NCBI GenBank assembly: GCA_027075325.1 | Contig: JALTBN010000020.1 | Location: 1-34,345 of the forward strand | DNA from: Thermococcus sp. | GTDB lineage: Archaea; Methanobacteriota_B; Thermococci; Thermococcales; Thermococcaceae | Reading direction: 5' to 3' | DNA length: 34,345 nucleotides | Part shown: positions 14,535 through 22,377 of the stretch, piece after piece | Position numbering within the stretch: the stretch's first letter is position 1 | How the letters are laid out: every line of letters starts with the position of its first letter | Notes under the pieces: model-generated | The model's database searches: none | What the model was told of the DNA's origin: nothing | Seen by the model: only the letters and a program-made list of their open reading frames with translations | Translations under genes and position numbers: made by a program

Positions 14535-17012
14535 TTACCTTTGGCTTCTTCCGCTGGTTCTATGTGATGCCCTCCCCAGACCAAATGATAGGATGAAGAT
14601 TGTCAGAGTAAGGGAGATAAGGCTTAGGTACTGGAGAGAGGCGAAGGGATCTTTGAACTCCAGCTCAAGAACGTGGCTCCCGGCGGGAAGCGCAACTTCC
14701 ATCAGGTCGAACTCAGTATTTTTCTTTATTTTGACCGCATTTCCATTAACGCGAGCTTTCCAGTAGGGGTAATAGTTCTCGCTCACAACAACTGTGGAAG
14801 CACGTGAGAGGTTAAACTCCAGCCTGATGCGTCCGTCTTTCAGGTCAACAACATGGTAGGAAACCTTTGCCGGCTTAGTGTAGTCCGACAGTAGTTCTTT
14901 CAGGATGTTTTCTTCATAGCTGTTGCCGGTGTAGGTTGCGTGGTATGGGAGATTCAGACCAATGAAGTAAATTCTGCCGGAGTCGTAGTCTTTGTACCCG
15001 AGCACGGTGTAGTCTCCAAGCTTTATTAGAGAGGTCATGTTGCCATAGTATGCAGTTGCCGTCCAGGGCTGGCCTTCGTAGGTAAAGTTCGAGAACGCCG
15101 AGACGTTGTAGATTGAAGAGCTAAAGTTCGCCCGTCCAACGACTTTAACTGTCACAGACTTCACTCCGAAGCGCGTAGCCTCCGCGTCCGGGCTGCGAAA
15201 AGTGTTGAGTACAAGCGTTCCGCCGTTTTTAACGTAATCTTCCAGCTTAAGCCAGACCAGTGGATCCCGGTATTTGTACCCGTTGAGAATAACAATGGAG
15301 TACTCATTCAGCCTGTCCGTGTAGTCATCCACGTATTCGGCCCTTTCATAGGAAACGCCAAGGTCAAAGGGCCAGTTTCCGATGACGAGGATGTCGGATT
15401 CGGGCTGAAAGAAGGTGAAGTTGTTCCAGCGGTAGAGGTGGAACGGGCCGGAGGAGTAAATCTCCCCAAAGCCAAAGCTTCTGAGATTCTTTATTACGTC
15501 TCGGTAACCCCTGTAGTTCTCGTCCGTTACAACGTACTTTACGGAATAGGCCCTGAGGGCTTTCCTGGCGAACTCGGGGTCTTTTTCAATGGCGTAGTTG
15601 AGATAGGCGTGCTGTAGATAAGCGGGATCGCCCTGCCTGTACCATCCCTCAAGGGACGGCTTTCCTGCGAGGGCCGGCGTCCAGGAGGCCCTTGAACCCT
15701 GGGTCATTATGAGACCCGGCTGATAAAACCTCCAGCCGGTTGAGTTGTCGTTTCCAATGTAATTCAGAACGACTAGGTAATCCCCGGGAAAGCTCTCGGC
15801 CTTTAATGAATCTGCCTGAAGTCTGACGTCTGAAAGGGAGAGAATGATAAGAAACACAAGGAGAATTCCAACCACTGTGTTTTTTCTTTCCCCACCACTT
15901 TTGAGTTTTTGAGGGATAAGCCCACTGAGAACTTCAAAGAAGGCACCGACGCCGATTGCCCCAGCGAGTGAAAGGCCGTCGAGCCACCTGTACGGCGGGA
16001 TCATGTCGAGGAGGGGAAGCCTGTTGAGAAAGGGGGCGGGGCCGTAGTAGCCAAGCGAGAGCAAGATGGCCGTTAAGGAGGCACCAAGAAGGCCAGCTCC
16101 AAGAGCCTTCTCCGGCTTCTCCCTCCTCGCCAAGAGGGCAACAACTCCAATAATCCCTACATAGAAGGCTATTCCCTGATAGAAGGACCAGGGAGATGTG
16201 TGAGACAGTGAATCCCCCAGTCTAACGCTGTAGAACTTGAAAAGATACTCAATGCTGTTCTCCCTCAGGAAGTGGGCGTTGCCCCTCTCCAGCAAAAACG
16301 GGAGAACCCAAAAGGAAGAAACCGAAAGGGCAGTAGCACCAGCTATGAACGTGTTGATGGCTATACCTCTAACACCCATCCCCCTCGTTATCCAGAGGTA
16401 GGGGATAAGGAACAGCACCGTCAGCCCGAAGCTTACGAAAAGGGTGTGGTGAGCTAACCCCACAGCGGCTAGGAAGAGGCCCGAGAGCACGGCGTATCTC
16501 CAGTTTTTACGGGTTATGTAGATGAATGCCAGAATAAAGAGGGGAGCAACGTTCAGAGCAACGAACCTCGGAAAGTTCCCCTCAGGCGAGAGAACCCTCA
16601 GATGGTAGACTGAGAAGGCGTAGACGATTCCGGATAAGTATGAAGACGCATCAGAGAAGCCGAGCTCTTTGAGGAGAGCCCTCATGGATAGGGCACCCAC
16701 CAGAATTGCCAGCAGGACTGTCAGTTTATAGCCCAGTATTGCAGATGAAGTTATCTTGCCCAAGAGGGCACCGATAAAGTATGAGAGGGGAGGATAAAAC
16801 CTTAAGAAGGGGTAGCCACCGTACCAGTCCTCGATCCATGGGGAGTAGTCTTGCATAAGCTTCCATATCTTGAAGAGATGGCCGTAGGCGTCGCCTCCCC
16901 ATGAGGGGGGATAGCCCGGAGAGAGGAATCCCCTTAATACAAACAGGGACAGAAAGAAAACGGAGAGTATGAAGAGGGCCTCGCGGATTTTAACGCTTCT
17001 GATTCCACCCAT
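14535..17012 (-). CDS. Large membrane protein, GT-C-like (PTPS-related domain)
   Basis: This 825-residue protein starts with about a dozen membrane segments (residues 10 to about 400) and then has a long extracytoplasmic region (about 420-790) and a last hydrophobic helix (LQYLSLISLTLTIFILSFGL). The first outer loop holds GGDAYGHLFKIWKL (Asp41, His45), the acidic loop typical of polyprenyl-phosphate-dependent GT-C glycosyltransferases and of the membrane 6-pyruvoyl-tetrahydropterin-synthase-related family (PF10131). The extracytoplasmic part includes a GATase-like stretch (VKNGGTLVLNTFRSPDAEAT). It probably transfers sugars to surface glycan or protein; this is inference. It follows the lectin-like gene by 13 nt with GGTGA as ribosome site. 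Confidence 0.85.
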   Translation of the reverse strand: MGGIRSVKIREALFILSVFFLSLFVLRGFLSPGYPPSWGGDAYGHLFKIWKLMQDYSPWIEDWYGGYPFLRFYPPLSYFIGALLGKITSSAILGYKLTVLLAILVGALSMRALLKELGFSDASSYLSGIVYAFSVYHLRVLSPEGNFPRFVALNVAPLFILAFIYITRKNWRYAVLSGLFLAAVGLAHHTLFVSFGLTVLFLIPYLWITRGMGVRGIAINTFIAGATALSVSSFWVLPFLLERGNAHFLRENSIEYLFKFYSVRLGDSLSHTSPWSFYQGIAFYVGIIGVVALLARREKPEKALGAGLLGASLTAILLSLGYYGPAPFLNRLPLLDMIPPYRWLDGLSLAGAIGVGAFFEVLSGLIPQKLKSGGERKNTVVGILLVFLIILSLSDVRLQADSLKAESFPGDYLVVLNYIGNDNSTGWRFYQPGLIMTQGSRASWTPALAGKPSLEGWYRQGDPAYLQHAYLNYAIEKDPEFARKALRAYSVKYVVTDENYRGYRDVIKNLRSFGFGEIYSSGPFHLYRWNNFTFFQPESDILVIGNWPFDLGVSYERAEYVDDYTDRLNEYSIVILNGYKYRDPLVWLKLEDYVKNGGTLVLNTFRSPDAEATRFGVKSVTVKVVGRANFSSSIYNVSAFSNFTYEGQPWTATAYYGNMTSLIKLGDYTVLGYKDYDSGRIYFIGLNLPYHATYTGNSYEENILKELLSDYTKPAKVSYHVVDLKDGRIRLEFNLSRASTVVVSENYYPYWKARVNGNAVKIKKNTEFDLMEVALPAGSHVLELEFKDPFASLQYLSLISLTLTIFILSFGLGRASHRTSGRSQR

Positions 17013-17025
17013 GCCTTCACCCGTT

Positions 17026-17784
17026 TCATCCGATTATTGAAGAGAGGTAGTCAAAGAGGGGTTTGAGGAACGGGAACTCAGGAACCTGAGTGCTATCGAT
17101 AACTTCTGCTCCACTTCTGCCGTCATCGGTGCCATCAAGTTCCCACGTAAAGAAGTTGTCATGACCGTCTTCAAAGTCCTCACGTACAGTCTTCTTAGTG
17201 TTGAGGTTGCCTTGCGCATAAGTATAGACAACATTGTCTATGAACATATCAAACTCTTTCCCTCCTGTAAATATTCCCCCCGCTCCAATGTAGCTTATGT
17301 CCGTAGGGGTGTCCCAAGATTCTGTATACACCAGTTGATCATCTATATAATAGTCCAGCTCATTCACCCATCCGAATGAGTCGTAAACGACTCCAATCTT
17401 ATACGTATGTGGAGATGATCCATCAATGTCAGTGGTATAAACAGGAGTATCGCTGGAGGGATCGTCTGTATCAGAGAAAATAACCACAGTTCCATTCTTC
17501 CAGAAAAATCCCCAAGCATATCCATTGCCATCCTCAATGGCCATAATAGCTACATACTGTGTTCCTTCGGTGTAGTTGAACGCGTAGGCATCCCACTGAA
17601 TGCTGAGGGGATACTCATTGGATTTGACCTGTCTATACACGTGATATGAACTTTGCATACTATGATCCCACACATGGAGCATCTTCCCACTCATCTGGGC
17701 ACCGCTAACATTGCCTAACCCCATGAGGATGAGAACGATGCTAATCCCAACAACTCCCAATCTTGCAAACTTTATCCCAACCAT
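17026..17784 (-). CDS. Secreted lectin-like protein ending in a VPEFP segment (candidate archaeosortase substrate)
   Basis: This 252-residue protein has a signal peptide (MVGIKFARLG, hydrophobic core, cleavage near VSGA). The body is rich in beta-strand, aromatic and Asn/Asp residues; the pattern SPHTYKIGVVYDSFGWVNEL, then DYYIDDQLVYTES, then EFDMFIDNVVYTYAQG resembles concanavalin/LamG-like jelly rolls. The end reads DSTQVPEFPFLKPLFDYLSS plus IIG. VPEFP is reminiscent of the PEF-CTERM signal, but the membrane helix and basic tail expected of a canonical signal are missing. ATG 17784 is chosen because GGTGG lies 6 nt upstream. It has its own TATA box, and the archaeosortase gene is next door upstream. 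Confidence 0.82.
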   Translation of the reverse strand: MVGIKFARLGVVGISIVLILMGLGNVSGAQMSGKMLHVWDHSMQSSYHVYRQVKSNEYPLSIQWDAYAFNYTEGTQYVAIMAIEDGNGYAWGFFWKNGTVVIFSDTDDPSSDTPVYTTDIDGSSPHTYKIGVVYDSFGWVNELDYYIDDQLVYTESWDTPTDISYIGAGGIFTGGKEFDMFIDNVVYTYAQGNLNTKKTVREDFEDGHDNFFTWELDGTDDGRSGAEVIDSTQVPEFPFLKPLFDYLSSIIG

Positions 17785-17817
17785 CCTTCCCCACCAAAGA
17801 TGATATGGCATTCACTC

Positions 17818-17825
17818 TTTATAAC
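17818..17825 (-). promoter_or_regulatory. TATA box of the lectin-like gene
   Basis: On the minus strand GTTATAAA lies about 35 nt before ATG 17784, in the 143-nt gap after the archaeosortase gene. This indicates a separate, probably strong promoter for the secreted protein and the following GT-C-like gene. The rest of the gap is AT-rich with no ORF seen. Confidence 0.55.
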
Positions 17826-17927
17826 ATATTTAACCAGATCTTCGAACGGATTAGGCTCACTAAATTCTATTGATGGAAGACTTAGATTATAATTTAAATT
17901 TTTCTCCCCAAAAATTGGGAAAAATCC

Positions 17928-18437
17928 TCAAAATTTGTGGGATTTTGTCGAAGACCTCAGGCCCAGCAAAAATGCGTGGGCTATGAGAACAATCACTAGC
18001 AGGAACAGGAGAATGGGACCAATTGTGTAATGAAATGTATTGAATGTTCCCTCTCCAAATTTGTGGTAGAGGTATATTGAGGAGAACACACGAAGGATGT
18101 TAGCTATGTATATCGTTGAAACACCGAACAGCCATTCCATTGGTTTCTTCTTAAGTCCAGGAAGGAAGAGGTAGATAAGTGTGTAAAGCGTCATGCTGAA
18201 AGTTCCACTGCACTGCCAGGTTATCTCAAAGGACACCCTGTCGGCGGGAATATATATCTGTTCGCCAATGAGGTAGTTCTCTACCCCGAAGATCTTCAGC
18301 AGCAAGTGCATGTTCGAGGCCTCAATTCTCGTGAGGGGCTTCCCCACCGCGAAGCCAATCAGCAACGTTACTATCGGAAACACCGTGAGATATACTACCA
18401 GTATCAGAACGTTTTTCCTCTCCCCAAACAACCTCAT
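17928..18437 (-). CDS. Archaeosortase/exosortase-family transpeptidase
   Basis: This integral membrane protein (169 residues from ATG 18437) has the three conserved active-site blocks of exosortases and archaeosortases: Cys76 in EITWQCSGTFSM, Arg116 in IYIANILRVFSS, and His136 in TFNTFHYTIGPILLF. Such enzymes cut a C-terminal sorting signal and attach the protein to a lipid or glycan at the membrane. About five hydrophobic segments are visible, and the protein is shorter than many family members (250 or more). ATG 18437 has GGAGG 9 nt upstream; ATG 18446 is an alternative. The N-terminal 116 nt overlap the upstream regulator gene. Its likely substrate is encoded just downstream. Confidence 0.82.
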   Translation of the reverse strand: MRLFGERKNVLILVVYLTVFPIVTLLIGFAVGKPLTRIEASNMHLLLKIFGVENYLIGEQIYIPADRVSFEITWQCSGTFSMTLYTLIYLFLPGLKKKPMEWLFGVSTIYIANILRVFSSIYLYHKFGEGTFNTFHYTIGPILLFLLVIVLIAHAFLLGLRSSTKSHKF

Positions 18438-19608
18438 AGGTTCCATCCTCCCGTTTCCTTACGAGACCATAGTCCTCCATTATAGCACAATTGTGATGAA
18501 CTGTGGACTTGCTCAAGTTAAGCAAGCGGGCAAGCTCACTCACTCCCCTAGGTCTCTCCTTAAGGAGATCATAAATTCTTCTCCGCGTCTCGTTCTCGAG
18601 GAGGAAAAGTTTAATCGCCTCCCCTTTCTTTCCAGTTGGGTAAAAAATGAGGGTGTTACCCACGGAGACCTCTTCGAGAAGTTTTGCCCTTGTGAGGACA
18701 CGCAGGTGCCACTTTGCATTGGTTCTCGATATACCAAAGGTAGAAGCCACATCGGTAATGGTTGAATAACCCCTTGCCCTGATATACCCGTATATTCCCT
18801 TTCTCGTGGTGTTCTGCAGAACCTCTTCGGGGGGTGTGAGAAAGCGACCAATAACAATCACCGGGAGGGACTTAATCCATTCCCGGAACTTTTGTACATG
18901 GGGATTGTTTGAAGTCACAGCATACCCTGCCAATGCCACCGCTCCGAGGGCACCACCCACGAGAATGGCCTTCGATGGGCCTGCATGTGAGTAGTGCTTT
19001 ATAAGTGCAGCAACAAATTCCGGCACGGCGGGGTTGCGGGTGTCAAGATAGCAGGCCGTTGGATTAATGCCCACCACCACAAGCTTTCCCCTTCCCAGGG
19101 GGACTTCAGTCACTATTGGAATTTCATCCGATTTGAGGAGAACCTTTGAGCTCTTAGCTTTTACAATAACGAGCCCGTACCTATCGGAATCGTACCCAAA
19201 CCCCTTAAACTTAAGGAGATTGTTAGGCTCAACGGGTATTATCCCGGCCGCTGTGTAATTTAAATGCATTCCCACGAATTCCAAAATACCGGGGTTCTCC
19301 ATTTCAACTGCCCTCAACGTGTTCAGCCCGATTATAACCGTCCTCCCGTCTTTGGCATCCTGGATAAGACTGACCGGGAGGTCTTTGTTGCTGTCATTCA
19401 GGAAAGCATAGTTAACATCAAGCGCAACTATTATGTCCCCTGATGGTTCATTACTGAGGGCAATCCCAGTACGATTTGAAATGGCGCGGTAAAGAGGAAT
19501 ATCCCCCGGATCGGAGGGTATATAAACAGCCGTAAAGGCCACGACCAGCGGTGAAAGGGTAAAGAGGACGGCTGTAACAAGCACAAACAGATGTGAAACC
19601 CTTACCAT
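18322..19608 (-). CDS. Membrane-tethered two-winged-helix transcription regulator (I)
   Basis: This 428-residue protein has an N-terminal membrane anchor (VSHLFVLVTAVLFTLSPLVV), an extracytoplasmic domain of about 190 residues with alternating strands (SGDIIVALDVNYAF, GRTVIIGLNTLRA, GRGKLVVVGINPTA), a second membrane helix (KAILVGGALGAVALAGYAV) and two cytoplasmic winged-helix domains (TITDVASTFGISRTNAKWHL and GVSELARLLNLSKSTVHHNC). It should bind DNA from the membrane in response to an outside signal. About 33 residues after the second wing (GEEKRSDTG onward) are low-complexity and overprint the archaeosortase start. It overlaps the GT2 gene by 7 nt. Confidence 0.83.
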   Translation of the reverse strand: MVRVSHLFVLVTAVLFTLSPLVVAFTAVYIPSDPGDIPLYRAISNRTGIALSNEPSGDIIVALDVNYAFLNDSNKDLPVSLIQDAKDGRTVIIGLNTLRAVEMENPGILEFVGMHLNYTAAGIIPVEPNNLLKFKGFGYDSDRYGLVIVKAKSSKVLLKSDEIPIVTEVPLGRGKLVVVGINPTACYLDTRNPAVPEFVAALIKHYSHAGPSKAILVGGALGAVALAGYAVTSNNPHVQKFREWIKSLPVIVIGRFLTPPEEVLQNTTRKGIYGYIRARGYSTITDVASTFGISRTNAKWHLRVLTRAKLLEEVSVGNTLIFYPTGKKGEAIKLFLLENETRRRIYDLLKERPRGVSELARLLNLSKSTVHHNCAIMEDYGLVRKREDGTYEVVWGEEKRSDTGSISHGVSDSNVADWLRGGEAPHEN

Positions 19609-20960
19609 CCCTGGGCCACCCCCCTGAGAAACCTCAGTGTGGCATCCAGTTTTACCAGAGAGAGGAGGGGGTTGTAGAAGACATAGTATAGGAAAACCAC
19701 AGGAAGGTTTCCCAAAGCCTCCTTAAGGCCTCTCTCGATGGCCATGGCAGTACCGCTCATAAGGACGCCTGGTGTATACTGCATGAAGAATACAAAAAGA
19801 AACAGGAACACCATGAGATCTGGAGGCAGGTTTATATCGGTTATAGATATTCCCAGGTAATATTTAAAAAGGACGATAATTGGCAGGAGAATTACTCCAA
19901 TGATCTGAATAACTGCCAGGACGTATTCCAACACAATTAAATGTAGGAACATAAAAATACCCTTCTCCCCGTATTTTCGGTTTAGGATAAGGTCACTGTG
20001 CTTCCTTAAAACCTGAAGTCCACCATAGTACCAGCGTATTCTCTGCCTGTAAAGTCTCCTCCAGCTCTGCTCTGGTTCTGTATACACTACGGCCCCAGGT
20101 TCAAAATTTGAGTCAAGACCTGCCCTGAAAGATATAACCGTGAGGTCGAAATCCTCCGCCAGTGTGTCCTTCGGAAGTGCTGGAAGTGATTTTATAAAAT
20201 AAGCCTTAAACGCTGAGAACGCACCTGAAACTACCAGCAACCAGCCCAGGTATCCCTGAACCCTCCGTCCCACCTCAAACGAATGGAGGAACTCCACCTC
20301 CTGGAATTTCTCAATCAAGCTTCCAAACCGCCGTTCTATTCGTATAACTCCGGTTGAGATTCCCACTAGAGAACGTTCATAGAGGTTCTCTACGATTCTG
20401 CGCAGGGAATACCCGTTTCCGAAATATGAATCCGCATCCATCGTTATTACCACATCTCCCTTCGCAGATTTTATACCGTCCTCCAGAGATTGAGCCTTTC
20501 CAAGGTTCTTCTCGTGTCGGATTACCTTAACTCCGTACCTCGACGCTATCTCACCACTCCCATCCTCACTCCCATCATCAACGATTATAACCTCCACAAG
20601 ATCGTGCGGATAGTCCTGATACTCTACGCTCTCTATTAGTCTCTCTATATTCAAAGCTTCATTATGAGCGGGCACCACGATTGACACACTTGGGTAAAAG
20701 AGAGGAAGTTTGATAACACCCTCATTCGACCTGTAATAGAGATAAAACATGAAATAGGCAGTGTAAATGAGCATGATAAAGGCTCCAGTGAGATAGAACA
20801 AATAACGAACGAATGAATAAACTGAGTATCTATCAGTCACATGTCCAAAAATGATCAGGACGGCTCTCCAACTGCTCCACTGAAGGAAGGAATAGTCCAG
20901 ATAGACAACATATGCAGAGACTATAAAAGTGGAGATATACGAAAGAACTTTTCTCCTCAT
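19602..20960 (-). CDS. Processive family 2 glycosyltransferase (BcsA/HasA/PgaC-like)
   Basis: This 452-residue membrane glycosyltransferase has two N-terminal helices, a GT2 domain and three to four C-terminal helices. The catalytic motifs are complete: VSIVVPAHNE, VEVIIVDDGSEDGSGE, ITMDADSYF, a TLAEDFDL acid block and RQRIRWYYGG, the (Q/R)xxRW motif of processive synthases. Such enzymes polymerise a beta-linked polysaccharide and pass it through the membrane, or elongate a lipid-linked glycan. ATG 20960 overlaps the upstream regulator stop (ATGA), with GGTGGT as ribosome site. Its position between two membrane-tethered regulators suggests that exopolysaccharide production is under local control. 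Confidence 0.92.
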   Translation of the reverse strand: MRRKVLSYISTFIVSAYVVYLDYSFLQWSSWRAVLIIFGHVTDRYSVYSFVRYLFYLTGAFIMLIYTAYFMFYLYYRSNEGVIKLPLFYPSVSIVVPAHNEALNIERLIESVEYQDYPHDLVEVIIVDDGSEDGSGEIASRYGVKVIRHEKNLGKAQSLEDGIKSAKGDVVITMDADSYFGNGYSLRRIVENLYERSLVGISTGVIRIERRFGSLIEKFQEVEFLHSFEVGRRVQGYLGWLLVVSGAFSAFKAYFIKSLPALPKDTLAEDFDLTVISFRAGLDSNFEPGAVVYTEPEQSWRRLYRQRIRWYYGGLQVLRKHSDLILNRKYGEKGIFMFLHLIVLEYVLAVIQIIGVILLPIIVLFKYYLGISITDINLPPDLMVFLFLFVFFMQYTPGVLMSGTAMAIERGLKEALGNLPVVFLYYVFYNPLLSLVKLDATLRFLRGVAQGW

Positions 20961-22279
20961 ACTTCAAACCACCTCGACAGGGACCGGGTGGGATAAACCT
21001 CATAATCAAAGGGCATTTTTCTTATCTCAACAACTCCATACCTTGACATCTCTCTGATGAGCTGTAGAACTTCGTATGGCGGCATATTTGAAGAACGGGC
21101 CAGATCGAGGACTGTGACCCCTGGATGACGAGCAATCCTTTCCATTAAGCGAGGGTACTTCTCCACTGCCCACGCTGCAACACCCTCTGCTTCAAGAGAA
21201 TGGAGTGTTATTAAGTAATCCTTCTCACCCAAACGGGAGATATCCAGTATACTAATCTTCCCCTTCAACTTGAGAAGTGCTATGCAAAACTTTAGCCGTC
21301 GGACTTTCTCTCCAACTTCTTCCGAGAGTTCAGGTAGAGTGACACCCCTCATGATTGAAACGGTCTCAAGAACACCGGTACACCTTTTTCTCCGCCTGAC
21401 GATACCCCAGAACGGTATCAGGGGAGCCGCAAAGAAAACCGTAAGTCCCATAGGCATTAGGCCAAAGTAAGCGAGGATTTCAAGGAGAATGAGAACAAGC
21501 AATCCCAGGGTAATCGGGTGCAAAAGAACCCGCTTCAGAATGATCAGAGCTTTTTTTGTACTGCTGATTGTGGGAGGATTCTTCCGCTCATTCAAAGCTT
21601 CACGGGAGACTTCCAGATAGAGGCCCATAAAAGAATGATCCCCTTCGACGTAGGCTTTTACCGGATTGAACGTCATCAAAACTGCAACTCCAGCTCCATA
21701 GCGGTGCAGGGTTATAGCTGAATTGCCATTCCTGTACCTCGCAATGACCTTCGCTCCCTCAGGTCTAATGACCGCCTCATGATAGGTGTCATTGTATGGA
21801 TATACCCTCCCCTTAAACACTATGTCCCATTCTTCCCCGTCTTTAGCAGGATTTTCCAAGCGCAGTACTCTGACACCAAGAAGATCATCCAGCTTCCTGC
21901 TCCAGCTCTGGACGTACGTGTTGAGGCCGATAACCAGAACACCACCACTTTGAGCGTACTCTGCTAATGTCTCTATCTCCCTTTCACTCAATCTTCCCCC
22001 TTCCGTCCACTGGGCGTTGAGATCAGGAATCCAGATTTCATCGTACTTGGAGAGATACAGAATATCCGAGAGGGCAGAGCGGTCATCCGGAAGGTCTTTG
22101 CCAAGGTAGAGGATATCGACGTTATCACCAAAGGAATTGGCCAGGGTAACGTCTTCCAAGTCACTACAGACAAACAGGACTCTATGACTTTGATTCTGAG
22201 GGGGGCTTGAGCCCACTATGCCCGGGGATGAGAAAATCAGCAGGATTATTATCAGTACTATTGAGGTTCTCAGGTTCAA
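20957..22279 (-). CDS. Membrane-tethered winged-helix transcription regulator (II)
   Basis: This 440-residue protein repeats the layout of regulator I. It has a signal-anchor (TSIVLIIILLIFSSPGIVG), an extracytoplasmic domain of about 200 residues that looks like a glutamine-amidotransferase-type fold (LSKYDEIWIPDLNAQW, AEYAQSGGVLVIGLNTYVQ), two helices (ITLGLLVLILLEILAYFGLM, LTVFFAAPLIPFWGI), a basic RRRKR stop-transfer, and cytoplasmic helix-turn-helix domains (MRGVTLPELSEEVGEKVRRL and HPGVTVLDLARSSNMPPYEV). The start is TTG 22279 with GGGGAGG 4 nt upstream. It is the first gene of the leftward surface-glycan operon. The ligand and targets are not known. Confidence 0.82.
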   Translation of the reverse strand: MNLRTSIVLIIILLIFSSPGIVGSSPPQNQSHRVLFVCSDLEDVTLANSFGDNVDILYLGKDLPDDRSALSDILYLSKYDEIWIPDLNAQWTEGGRLSEREIETLAEYAQSGGVLVIGLNTYVQSWSRKLDDLLGVRVLRLENPAKDGEEWDIVFKGRVYPYNDTYHEAVIRPEGAKVIARYRNGNSAITLHRYGAGVAVLMTFNPVKAYVEGDHSFMGLYLEVSREALNERKNPPTISSTKKALIILKRVLLHPITLGLLVLILLEILAYFGLMPMGLTVFFAAPLIPFWGIVRRRKRCTGVLETVSIMRGVTLPELSEEVGEKVRRLKFCIALLKLKGKISILDISRLGEKDYLITLHSLEAEGVAAWAVEKYPRLMERIARHPGVTVLDLARSSNMPPYEVLQLIREMSRYGVVEIRKMPFDYEVYPTRSLSRWFEV

Positions 22280-22310
22280 TTTTCCTCCCCCAGAGATTTT
22301 GTTTCAAAGG

Positions 22311-22318
22311 CTTAAAGG
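22311..22318 (-). promoter_or_regulatory. Possible TATA box of the surface-glycan operon
   Basis: The minus strand reads CCTTTAAG about 32 nt before TTG 22279. The 98-nt gap to the MscS stop holds no ORF. The box is a weak match, so this is tentative. Confidence 0.4.
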
Positions 22319-22377
22319 GATAACCTTCAAAAACTTTTCAAGATCGAAGAAACAAAAATGAAAAATTCAATTGAAGC

